Shown here piece after piece: positions 1 through 9,287 of a DNA stretch of 64,000 nucleotides (position 1 is its first letter; every line of letters starts with the position of its first letter). This DNA comes from Bidens hawaiensis. Its lineage: Eukaryota > Streptophyta > Magnoliopsida > Asterales > Asteraceae. A program made the position numbers and the translations under genes. The DNA lies in the NCBI GenBank assembly GCA_021521415.1, contig JAIQDT010000304.1, forward strand, positions 620,001 through 684,000. The letters run 5' to 3'. The notes beneath the pieces are model-generated. The model saw nothing but the letters and a program-made list of their open reading frames with translations. It did not search any database and was not told the DNA's origin.

Positions 1-100
1 AAACTTTGTTTTATGGTTTGATTATAACTAATGATTCCGATCCTGTTAGTTCACACCCTCTGACGGTAAAACTGCGTTAGTGGATTTTGAGGGTGTGACA
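1..100 (+). repeat. 3' end of the 5' LTR of H
   Basis: These 100 bases are nearly identical to 8624-8723, the end of the 3' LTR, and finish in GGGTGTGACA. The rest of this LTR, about 2.6 kb, lies before the window. Confidence 0.9.
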
Positions 101-103
101 GAT

Positions 104-118
104 TGGTATCAGAGCCAT
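104..118 (+). other. Primer-binding site of H
   Basis: TTGGTATCAGAGCCA begins three bases after the LTR end. It is complementary to the 3' end of plant initiator methionine tRNA, the usual primer of this group. Confidence 0.85.
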
Positions 119-182
119 TGGTTATAGCGAACTAGAAGTTGCATGCATACTAGACTATAACCGCGACGACCCATTAGTTATA

Positions 183-1040
183 ATGATACGCACTGCATAT
201 GTTTGTGTAGTCTTTGTAATCTTACCTCTTTACCTCTTTCACTCATACGCGCGCATACACGGCTTACCTGTAGGGATGTTGACGCCACCCTCATCATCAT
301 CCGATCCGATGACTCATGCTCACGGGAAGGAACCGCAGTTACCTACCGCATCGCCACCCCGAGTAGTCCCGGAACTCGAAGCTCCCGCACCGAAGAGGTA
401 TCGCTTATCCGGAGGCATGTACAAAAACGAAGTTAGCTGGGATTGGTACCCTAATATGATCAGACGTATGATCTATCGTGAACAAGTTCCCCCATTACCA
501 CCCCCGAACCATCCTGCTTACCCCAACACCCTACCACCCATAACCGAACCTGTAGAGCGAGTTCTCGCAGTTGTTGTTTCATGCTTGGAGCGTGACGTGG
601 GTTACATGCGCTATACGAGAGCTAACGTTTCCGGACTGTTAAAGGAAGGAACGGAAACTAAGGAGGAAATTTCCCGCATGACAGTAGCAATGAAGGAAAT
701 GCAAGAGGCTAGTGATCAACAGATGAAGATTATGAGAAAGATGCAAGCCGAGATGATAGACTTGCAAGAGCAACTTCAAGTAGCAAGGACCCGAACCGAA
801 ATAGCTTTAGAGCGTTGCGATGTCTTACAAATGCGAATTGCTCAGAACGTAGCCGAACCTGAGGCAGAGCCTGAGGCCGAGCCTGAGGCAGAGCCTGAAG
901 AGGAACCTGAAGAAGATCCCGAAGAGGAGCCTGAGGAGGATCCCGAGGAAGATCCCGAAGAGGAACCTGAAGAAGAACTGGAGGAAGAACCGGCTGAGGA
1001 GGAGGCACACTCAGAGGTGTCCTCAGATGATGACATCTAG
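183..1040 (+). CDS. Extra ORF upstream of gag in H (285 aa, function unknown)
   Basis: An uninterrupted frame fills the leader between the primer-binding site and gag. The N terminus has a hydrophobic stretch at about residues 6-22 that could be a signal anchor. A proline-rich part follows (about 35-125), then a probable coiled coil of E, K, M and Q (about 150-220), then a strongly acidic tail of EPEAEPE, EEPEED and EPEEE units (about 222-275). I do not recognise a catalytic motif, and it does not look like gag, which starts separately at 1292. It is the only long frame of the element without a stop or shift, although its neighbours are broken. A start at residue 31 (Met-Leu-Thr-Pro) would remove the hydrophobic segment. 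Most elements of this lineage have no ORF here; it could be a captured sequence or a lineage-specific accessory ORF. Confidence 0.55.
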   Translation: MIRTAYVCVVFVILPLYLFHSYARIHGLPVGMLTPPSSSSDPMTHAHGKEPQLPTASPPRVVPELEAPAPKRYRLSGGMYKNEVSWDWYPNMIRRMIYREQVPPLPPPNHPAYPNTLPPITEPVERVLAVVVSCLERDVGYMRYTRANVSGLLKEGTETKEEISRMTVAMKEMQEASDQQMKIMRKMQAEMIDLQEQLQVARTRTEIALERCDVLQMRIAQNVAEPEAEPEAEPEAEPEEEPEEDPEEEPEEDPEEDPEEEPEEELEEEPAEEEAHSEVSSDDDI

Positions 1041-1291
1041 TGATGATGACACCTAGATGGAGGGGTTGTCTCCATCCGAACTATTATTTTTCTATGATTT
1101 TAAGGATTGACTGGAAATACTTTGTAGCGAATACAATGGTTTTAATCATGAATTATTATTTGGATAAATATATGGTTGTGATGTGATGTTTGCTTCTTAT
1201 TTCTTTCTTACCTATCTTTTTATTACGTGTATGGTGTGTTGCATATGAAAGAAAAAATCATGTTTAACATTTTATGCTGTGATTCTAGGAA

Positions 1292-2470
1292 ATGGCAGGA
1301 AGAAACGCTGGACACGGACGTGGTAACATCAACTTGATTGCAGCAGAACTCCAAACTCTGCTGAACGACCATGCGGCGGCCGCTCTAGCCGCACATGTTC
1401 AGAACCAAGCTGGAGGTCCAATTGGAACGTGTACCTTCAAGAATTACCTTGACTGCAAGCCCAGTTCGTTTAAGGGCACTGAGGGAGCTATAGGCTTCAT
1501 GCGTTGGGCTGAGAAGGCCGAATCGGCGTTTGAGATGTGTAATTGTCCCCCTGCCAGTAGGGTCAAATTTGCTGCTGGAACACTTGAAGATTCTGCCCTC
1601 ACTTGGTTGAATTCGAACGTACAGATTCTTGGATTGGAACTAGCTAACGTGATGAACTGGGAGGAGTTCAAAAACATGATGCGAGAAGAGTACTGTCCAA
1701 GAGAGGAGATTGCAAAGTTGGAGTCAGAATTTTGGTCATTGAAGATGGTGGGTTCGGAAATCGAAGCCTACACTACCGTTCTCACGAGTTAGCTGTGATG
1801 TGTCCGCGGATGGTAGACCCGCCGAGTAAGAGGATTGAAATGTATATTGATGGGTTAGCACCGCAGATTCAGGGCATGGTGACGTCATCCAGACCAGCCA
1901 CGATACAACAAGCGATCCGGTTAGCTCACAAGCTGACGGATCAAGCAGTGACTCAAGGTGCGTTACCACCTAGGGGTTCAACCACTATAGCCCGTGACAA
2001 CCCGAGTTCTGACAACAACAGCAACAACCCGAGCAATGGAAAGAGAAAGTTTGACAATACCAGATCCTCATCCTCGAATCCCCCACTGCAACACCACTAC
2101 CGAAAGCCCGAATTCACCCGGAGCTTCAACAATCAGGGTCACAACAACAATAACAACGGTAGCGGGCAGGGTTCGAGCGGATATGATGGGAGATATCCGA
2201 AGTGCAACAGGTGTAATTACCATCATGCTGGCCCGTGTGATCGTGTCAAGTGTCTGAGATGCGGAAAGATGGGTCACCAGGCAAAGGAATGTAGAGGAGA
2301 CCTTGCGGCAAAGGGTGCTCCTAAACCACCCATGACAACCAAGGGATGTTTTGAGTGTGGACAAGAGGGACATTTTAAGAAGGACTGCCCTAAGCTGAAA
2401 CAGAACGACAACAATGGAGGTAATGGAAGTGGAAGTGGTGGTGGAAACAATGGTAAAGGAAGAGCTTTTG
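1292..2470 (+). pseudogene. gag: gag of H (capsid and nucleocapsid), frameshifted
   Basis: Gag forms the virus-like particle. The frame starts at the first ATG after a 250-bp gap. It shows the retrotransposon capsid fold region (W and F residues around FMRWAEKAESAF and [12 protein letters not shown]), then a glycine- and asparagine-rich linker. The nucleocapsid follows, with a knuckle-like CX2CX4HX2C ([12 protein letters not shown]) and two canonical zinc knuckles at about 2251-2292 ([14 protein letters not shown]) and 2347-2388 ([14 protein letters not shown]). One base appears to be lost near 1776, so the first frame ends at 1792 and the rest continues in the frame of the pol region. Gag and pol would otherwise be a single fused frame, as is usual in chromoviruses. 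Confidence 0.88.
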
Positions 2471-4482
2471 TTATTGGGTCAGGTCAAGCCCGCAATGATC
2501 CGTACGTGGTGATTGGTAAGTTCCCTGTGAATGATTGTTTTGCTTCTGTATTGTTTGACACTGGAGCTGATAGGAGTTTTGTGTCGAAAGCCTTTAGCCA
2601 ACTCTTAGACTTAACCCCAACCCCGTTAGATGCTAAGTTTCCTTTTGAATTAGCTAACGGTAAGACTATAGTAACGACTCATGTACTTGCGGGATGTAAG
2701 TTAAAACTGTCAGGTCATGTCTTTGATATCGACCTTATTCCTTTTACGCTTAGTAGTTTCGATGTTGTTGTCGGCAAGGACTGGTTATCCGAGAACCGAG
2801 CGGAGATTATATGTCACGACAAGATAGTCCACATTACTACCCCTTCCGGCGAGATCATTTCGATCCAAGGCGAGAGAAGCGGCATGACCACCAGCGTCAT
2901 TACCCTCATGAAGGCGCAGAAGTATCTACGAAAGGGTCATCCGGCAATTTTGGCGCATATTGTTGAGAAACCCGCGGAGGAGAAGCGAATTGAAGATATA
3001 CCGATTGTGCGAGATTTTCCGGAAGTTTTCCCAGAGGATTTGCCTGGACTCCCTCCTATTCGTCAAGTCGAATTCCAAATCGAGTTGACACCCGGTGCAG
3101 CACCTATAGCACGAGCCCCGTATCGGCTCGCACCGGCGGAGCTTCAGGAACTGTCCACTCAGTTACAAGATTTGTTGGATAAGGGTTTTATCCGACCTAG
3201 CTCATCACCATGGGGAGCCCCTGTCTTATATGTCCGAAAGAAGGACGGGACTTTCCGCATGTGTATCGACTACCGGGAGTTGAACAAGGTGACGGTCAAG
3301 AACCGTTATCCTATACCCCAAATTGATGATCTGTTTGACCAGCTCCAAGGATCGAGTTACTACTCGAAGATCGATCTGCGATCCGGTTACCACCAACTAA
3401 GAGTGCGCGAAGAAGATATCTCAAAGACGGCTTTCAGAACACGGTATGGTCACTACGAGTTTTCGGTTATGCCTTTTGGTCTAACTAATGCACCAGCCGT
3501 ATTTATGGATCTCATGAATCGAGTGTGCAAGGCGTACCTCGACAAGTTTGTGATTGTGTTTATTGACGATATCCTGGTCTACTCCAAGGACAAGGCTGAC
3601 CATGGGGAACACTTAAAGGTAATTCTGGAATTATTGAAGAAGGAACAACTGTACGCAAAACTCTCGAAATGCGAATTTTGGCTTCGCGAGGTTCACTTTT
3701 TAGGACATGTGATCAACGAAAATGGTATCCATGTCGATCCCGGTAAGGTAGAGGCCATCAAAAACTGGGAAGCACCTAAGACCCCGACTGAGGTGCGGCA
3801 ATTCCTAGGACTGGCCGGCTACTACCGACGTTTCATTGAAGGATTTTCAAAGATTGCTCAACCCCTCACCGCTTTGACTCACAAAGGTACTAAGTACAAT
3901 TGGGGTGACGCGCAAGAATCTGCTTTTCAACTGTTGAAAACCAAACTCTGTAGCGCCCCTATTCTAGCCCTACCCGAGGGAACGGAGAATTTTGAGGTAC
4001 ACTGTGACGCATCGATACAAGGTCTCGGTTGTGTGCTGATGCAACTCGAGAAGGTTATAGCTTATGCCTCTCGACAACTACGGGTTCACGAGAAGAACTA
4101 CACGACCCATGATTTGGAACTCAGAGCTGTGGTGTTTGCCATTAAGATATGGAGGCATTACTTGTACGGTACCAAGTTTACCATTTACACCGACCACAAG
4201 AGTCTCCAACATATCTATGATCAGAAGGAGCTAAACATGCGACAGCGTCGTTGGGTCGAGCTGCTTAAGGATTATGATTGTGCTATCAAGTACCACCCTG
4301 GCAAGGCCAATGTAGTGGCCGACGCTCTCAGCAGGAAAGAAACTGATAAACCCAGGCGAGTGCGAGCATTGCAACTCACGATTCATGCCAACTTACCCGA
4401 TCAAATTCGCGAGGCGCAACTCGAAGCTTTGAAAGATGAATCTTCCATCATAACTCATGCGGGGCATGAACAAGCAACCTGA
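2471..4482 (+). pseudogene. pol: Protease, reverse transcriptase and RNase H of H
   Basis: The region follows gag without a stop. The aspartic protease shows LFDTGAD at about 2551 (catalytic Asp codon 2557-2559). The reverse transcriptase runs from about 3060 to 3900, with [15 protein letters not shown], the PFGLTNAP motif and the catalytic FIDD at 3559-3570. RNase H follows with the VHCDAS aspartate near 4006 and YTDHKSL near 4190. These residues look intact. The frame ends at 4482 because a frameshift near 4455 separates it from integrase. It would copy RNA to DNA in the cytoplasmic particle, but the break means no full polyprotein can form. Confidence 0.9.
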
Positions 4483-5874
4483 AACCAAATCGGACGGGGT
4501 CCGATATTTTGAGAACTGGATTTGAATTCCACGATACGGAGAGTTGAGAACTCTAGTGATGGACGAAGCACACAAGTCCCGATATTCTATCCACCCTGGC
4601 TCAGATAAGATGTACCATGACTTAAAGGCACTTTACTGGTGGCCGAACATGAAAGCCGACATTGCCACCTACGTGAGCAAATGCTTGACTTGCGCCCGAG
4701 TCAAAATAGAATACCAGAAACCATCTGGCCTACTACAACCGGAACTTCCAATGTGGAAATGGGAACACATTTCAATGGACTTCATCACGGGATTACCTAA
4801 GACACCGACGGGATGCGATACCATCTGGGTGATCGTTGACCGGTTGACTAACTCGGCACACTTTTTAGCGATTAAGGAATCGGACAAAATGGAAAGACTG
4901 ACTCGCGTCTACATGAAAGAAGTGGTGTCTAGACACGGAGTGCCTGTCTCAATCATTTCCGATCGAGATTCTCGTTTCACTTCGCACTTTTGGAAGTCAC
5001 TACAGAGCGCACTAGGCACCCGTCTTGATATGAGCACAGCATACCATCCTCAGACGGATGGGCAAAGTGAACGAACTATTCAGACCTTAGAGGACATGCT
5101 GCGTGCCTGTGTGTTGGATTTCGGAAAAAGTTGGGAACCTCACTTACCTTTAGTAGAGTTTTCGTATAATAACAGCTACCACGCAAGTATTAATGCAGCG
5201 CCGTTTGAAGCACTGTACGGACGGAAGTGTCGATCACCACTCTGCTGGGCAGAGGTGGGTGACAGCCAAATCACTGGTCCAGAACTGGTACTCGAAACTT
5301 CGGAAAAGATTGTTCAAATCCAAAATCGCATGGCAGCAGAACGAGATTGCCAAAAGAGTTACGCCGACAAGCGCCGAAAACCTCTCGAATTTCAAGTGAA
5401 CGATCGAGTGTTACTCAAAGTCTCACCTTGGAAGGTGTGGTTCGCTTTGGAAAGCGAAACAAACTCAACCCACGATATGTTGGTCCTTACCGGATAACGG
5501 AACACGTTGGTCCAGTGGCGTACCGGCTGGACTTACCAGCGGAACTCAGCAGTGTATACAATGTTTTTCACGTATCGAATTTAAAGAAATGCCTATCCGA
5601 TGAAACTCAAGTAGTCCCTTTGGATGAACTGCAAGTTGATGAACATTTACGCTTCATTGAAGAACCAGTTGAGGTTTTGGATTGGGAAACCAAAACGCTC
5701 AAGCACAGCAAAATTCCAATTGTTAAGGTTCGTTGGAACTCGAGACGTGGACCGGAGTTCACGTGGGAACGCGAGGATCAAATGATGAAAAAGTATCCTC
5801 ACCTTTTTGAAGGGCTGACCAAACACAGAAAACCGCGAAACCCGGCAAACCGTCAGAAATCACCGGAGGTATGA
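4456..5874 (+). pseudogene. pol: Integrase of H with chromodomain-like C terminus, broken
   Basis: The zinc-binding HHCC region is visible ([16 protein letters not shown], then CLTCAR near 4685). The catalytic core has the first Asp in [10 protein letters not shown] near 4780, the second in IISDRDSRF near 4955 and the Glu in [10 protein letters not shown] near 5080. The tail carries the GPYRI and FHVSNLKKCL region and then a chromodomain-like block ending in GPEFTWEREDQM, which in chromoviruses directs insertion into heterochromatin. Breaks seen: a TGA stop at 4523-4525 and one missing base near 5430, after which the tail continues in another frame to its TGA at 5872-5874. The stop lies three bases before the polypurine-tract hairpin. 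Confidence 0.88.
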
Positions 5875-5877
5875 ATT

Positions 5878-6006
5878 AAATTTCGGGACGAAATTTCTTT
5901 CTACTAGGGGATGATATGACAAACTGAAAATTTTTCTTACTTTTTCAGACACTCATCACAACTTGACTCAAATTTTCGGGACGAAAATTCATTAACATGG
6001 GAATGA
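5878..6006 (+). other. Duplicated polypurine-tract module of H
   Basis: Two perfect hairpins with the same GGA loop lie 93 bp apart: arms AAATTTCG/CGAAATTT at 5878-5896 and AATTTTCG/CGAAAATT at 5971-5989. Each is followed by a purine-rich stretch and an ATGATATGACA or ATGATGTGACA. Chromoviruses of this group normally have one such module just before the 3' LTR. I place the LTR start at the second (6007), but the first (about 5912) cannot be excluded without the 5' LTR. Confidence 0.7.
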
Positions 6007-6370
6007 TGTGACAATCGTCAATTTCATGTTAACTCCGTTAACTCAACTCCATCAATTCAAACTTTAGATCACTGAATCTATAACGCACACCTCATTACAT
6101 TTAAACTAGGGTTTAAATTACGCTTGACACTTACTACATGTGTAGTCTTTCGGGAATTGCACCGAAACGCAAACGAGTTGACGCAAACGATTAGTGAATA
6201 AAAAAAACGTCAAAACAATAATTATGTGATAATTATGTGTTAGACATATGTGTTACTTGATTATGTTATGTTGAATGCTTAACAAGAAACAAGAACCCAA
6301 TTAATTAAGCTAGAGATGTAACATTTGGAAGTTTAGGGACTAAAGTGTAACATGTTATTATTATTAACAT

Positions 6371-6377
6371 TATAAAA
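6371..6377 (+). promoter_or_regulatory. LTR TATA box of H
   Basis: TATAAAA, about 365 bp into the LTR, followed by C- and T-rich sequence in which transcription would start about 30 bp downstream. Inferred from sequence only. Confidence 0.55.
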
Positions 6378-7440
6378 ACCTAACCTCTCCTCCCTCTCCC
6401 TCTTCCCAAAACCGACGGCCAAACCCCCCCCCCCCTCTCCTCACAATCGGTTCACACACACACACATACCTCTTGGATTTTGATCTTGTCTTTCACAATT
6501 GAAGCATCCTATATCCGTTTCTAGCCATCTCCTACCTTCCTATTGCTTGTATTGGTGCTTTTGAAGGTATAAATTACAAACCCTAGGTCCGATTTTTCCT
6601 ATGTATGGTGTTCATATGATTGTTGTTGAATTGATGGTGTATTGATGATGATTTGATAACTAGTTTTGATATTATTGCATGTTAATTGTTGTGTCTTTGA
6701 GTTTGAGATCAAATAAAACCCTAACTATGTATGGATGGTGTAATTGATATGCATGGATAGTATTTATGGTGTCTAGAATGTTATATGAATGATTTGTGGT
6801 CCATAGATAGTTAAATTGTTGAGTTTGGATGCAAACAGTTTCTGGACAGATTGTGTTGTTGATGTTTGATTGACTGTAACAGGGTGTAAAAGTGAAAATT
6901 TATTGAGATAATTGATACTACTGTAAACTAGGTTGAGTCTAGTTTCTAAAGAATATAAATTTGCAATTTTTGGACGTGTAAAAGTTAACTTTTATGATTT
7001 TACAAAAACGTTGTGCAAAGCTGAGTTGTTAGACCTGCTGTTAGGTTGTTTTGTAAATGTTATATCTCATGAACTACGAGACTAATTGGGTTGGTTCCAC
7101 TTCTGAAAGTTGTCTTGTTGAGTTAGGAACCTAACCCAAGTGGTCTTGTATTTATTGGATTTTTCGTTTAAAGGGAATTTCAAATAACATTCTGTTGCGC
7201 ATGAATTTGACTGTTATGAGTTTTCTGTAATGATTTGATTATTGTGAGAAACCTATGTGGAATAAAAATATAATAAAATATGTTCTGGAAACCTAGGACA
7301 TATATGTTTTTTTTGTGATGATTTTTGGTAAATTAATTGTGATGCTATGATCAGTGGGATAGACTAGTTTTTCAAGTAGAAATTCTGTCGTTAAGAAACT
7401 AGTTGCTGAATTTTGTGAAAGTTGCATGAAACAACGTGAT

Positions 7441-7690
7441 TGCTAATTTATTATCGTGTTTTGACCAAATTGCCCTTGAGGGGAATGATTGCTAATTAAT
7501 TGTCGTGTTTTGACCAAATTGCCCTTGAGGGGAATGATTGCTAATTAATTGTCGAGTTTTGATCAAAATGCCCTTGCGGGGAATAATTGCTAATTGATTG
7601 TCATGATTTGACCAAATTTCCCTCGTGGGGAATAATTGCTAGTTAATTGTTATGTGTTGACCAAATTGCCCTTACGGGGAGTAATTACTA
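7441..7690 (+). repeat. 49-bp minisatellite in the LTR of H, five copies
   Basis: Units start at 7441, 7490, 7539, 7588 and 7637, with a partial sixth at 7686. Each contains a TTGACCAAATTGCCCTTG core followed by a GGGGAAT box. The first units are closest to each other and the later ones diverge. Confidence 0.92.
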
Positions 7691-8735
7691 GTGATGTACA
7701 TTATGAATACATGACACGTAAATAATTGCTCACACATGTAACGTATCACAAATACACTTGTTAAAGTCACACACGATTCACAAACGAAACACGAAACATG
7801 TTGTGTGCATAGGTATTATGTGCCGGGTCAAGAGACTCGATAATATTCCGACACTTAGAAAAATCTCTTTGTTGTTTTAGAACGCTAGAGAGAGTTTTTA
7901 TGTGACGCGCATATTGGTGAATTATTTTGGGAATACTTCGCAAACAGTGAGTTCACTTACCCCTTTAAACTATTTTCAAACGCTTTTCACTTGGGGGAGA
8001 TAACATACTCCGAAAACGAATTTAAGATTTTGTTAATATAGATTATATATCACTTGTAAAGACTAAGTGGCAAACGCGATAACTAAAGTCCTTCATTCAC
8101 ATCGAACCGTTTAATATTGGATAATAGCGAGTCATTGTTGAGTAGTACTACTGGGTTTGACAAACCCCACCCAATGCTAAACTCGACTGGAGGTCGAGTG
8201 GGTGTAATCTTGGCTAAACACATACCATGGTCGGGATAGACCTGGTGGCAAGGCAAATGATAAACAGTCAGCTTCGGTGTCGAACACTTAGTAATACTTG
8301 TTTTATAGGCTAGCTACCTATAGAAATATAATTGACATAACACTATCTGGTAACGCAAAACGCTTAACGCAAACGCTAAACGCTTTATCTTATATAAACT
8401 TGTGAACTCACCAACCCCGTGTTGACACTTTTAGTATGTTATTCTCAGGTAGCCGAGGCGGGCGCGCGGTTTAGGATCATGCATTGCTTGAAACACTTTT
8501 AATTATGCAAACTTATTTTAAACTCTTATCATTGGGTTTTAAGTCGTCCTGCGTGACGCAACATTGGTTTCTATGGTTTTACGCTTCCACATTTAATTAC
8601 TCGTAAAGGTTTACATGGTTTTAAAACTTTGTTTTATAGTTTGATTATAACTAATGATTCCGATCCTGTTAGTTCACACCCTCTGACGGTAAAACTCCGT
8701 TAGTGGATTTTGAGGGTGTGACATCTAAACATTTC

Positions 8736-8845
8736 TGGAACGAGCAAGCATTGCAAATAAAATTTACCTAGCAAGCTTTGAAAATAAACCTTTCCTAGCA
8801 AGCTTTGTAAAATGAAACTTTATCGATCAAGCTTTATGCTAATAC
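8736..8845 (+). repeat. CGAGCAAGCTTTG motif array before the third ORF of F
   Basis: Four degenerate copies in about 110 bp: CGAGCAAGCATTG, CTAGCAAGCTTTG twice, and CGATCAAGCTTTA. The same motif fills the LTR upstream of its TATA box (14655-14960). Confidence 0.75.
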
Positions 8846-8916
8846 ATTTAAAATGAATTTTTGGAAGTATTCATGAACAAAACGACAAAATACATTTAAA
8901 ACCCACTTTCAAAAGA

Positions 8917-9287
8917 TATAAAAGAGGGACTTAGAGAAATTTTCACATTTCACTTCTCTCTCTTCCCACTATTGCATTATTGCCTGTACAAATCGTTCGA
9001 GAATCTACAACGTTCTTCAAATTTCCTACCCTACATTTGTCAGCCCACATATTCCGACTCGGTAAGCATCAATTGATTGTTTTCCGACACTGATTATATG
9101 GAATTGGGGCTTTAATTTTCATCTTAACTAACTTCTCTGTTTTTATATGTAGGTTTACAATTTGTCAAAGAACAGGTTCATAAAGAAAATCTTTCATTTC
9201 TTTTTTAAATTGTTACTTAATACATGTCAAAGATGTGAACTTTATGACTAATTTCTACTTTGAATGTTTTTTTTTGTATGTACAGTT
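8917..9287 (+). promoter_or_regulatory. Putative internal promoter and two-intron leader of the third ORF in F
   Basis: A TATA box (TATAAAA, 8917-8923) is followed by a pyrimidine-rich leader. A donor GGTAAGC lies at 9061-9067, an acceptor TATGTAG ends at 9152, a 23-nt mini-exon covers 9153-9175 and ends in a second donor, and a second acceptor TGTACAG ends at 9285, three bases before the ATG at 9288. The TATA region, mini-exon and acceptors are recognisable at homologous places in element D (minus strand, about 57065-56690), so they are likely functional or ancestral. No transcript evidence is available to me. Confidence 0.55.

Larger units (their letters stand above)
1..8723 (+). mobile_element. 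Ty3/gypsy chromovirus (Tekay-like) retrotransposon H, 5' LTR cut by the window edge
   Basis: The element reads, left to right: end of the 5' LTR, primer-binding site, an extra ORF, gag, protease, reverse transcriptase, RNase H, integrase with a chromodomain-like tail, polypurine tract and 3' LTR. Bases 1-100 match 8624-8723 with about two differences, which fixes the LTR end at TGTGACA and suggests a fairly recent insertion. The integrase-to-tail layout and the TTTCGGGACGAAA motif before the 3' LTR are those of Tekay/Del chromoviruses. It is inserted in Sirevirus F, whose sequence resumes at 8724. The target duplication cannot be tested because the 5' side lies outside the window. Three frameshifts and one stop make the polyprotein non-functional. 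Confidence 0.9.
6007..8723 (+). repeat. 3' LTR of H, about 2.7 kb
   Basis: It starts with TGTGACA and ends with TGTGACA. A TATA box lies at 6371-6377, followed by a pyrimidine-rich stretch with a run of C near 6426, typical of the start region of transcripts. A 49-bp minisatellite lies at 7441-7690. Near 8443 there is a pyrimidine tract ending TTCTCAG that could act as a 3' splice site. No coding frame of note. Confidence 0.85.

Noticed and set aside
101..120. tRNA gene
   Set aside because: Only the short primer-binding complement of a tRNA end is present; no cloverleaf.
842..1036. Minus-strand serine/glycine-rich ORF
   Set aside because: It is the complement of the acidic repeat of the plus-strand ORF, with no own start context.
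7441..7690. CRISPR-like array
   Set aside because: A tandem minisatellite with no variable spacers, in a plant LTR.
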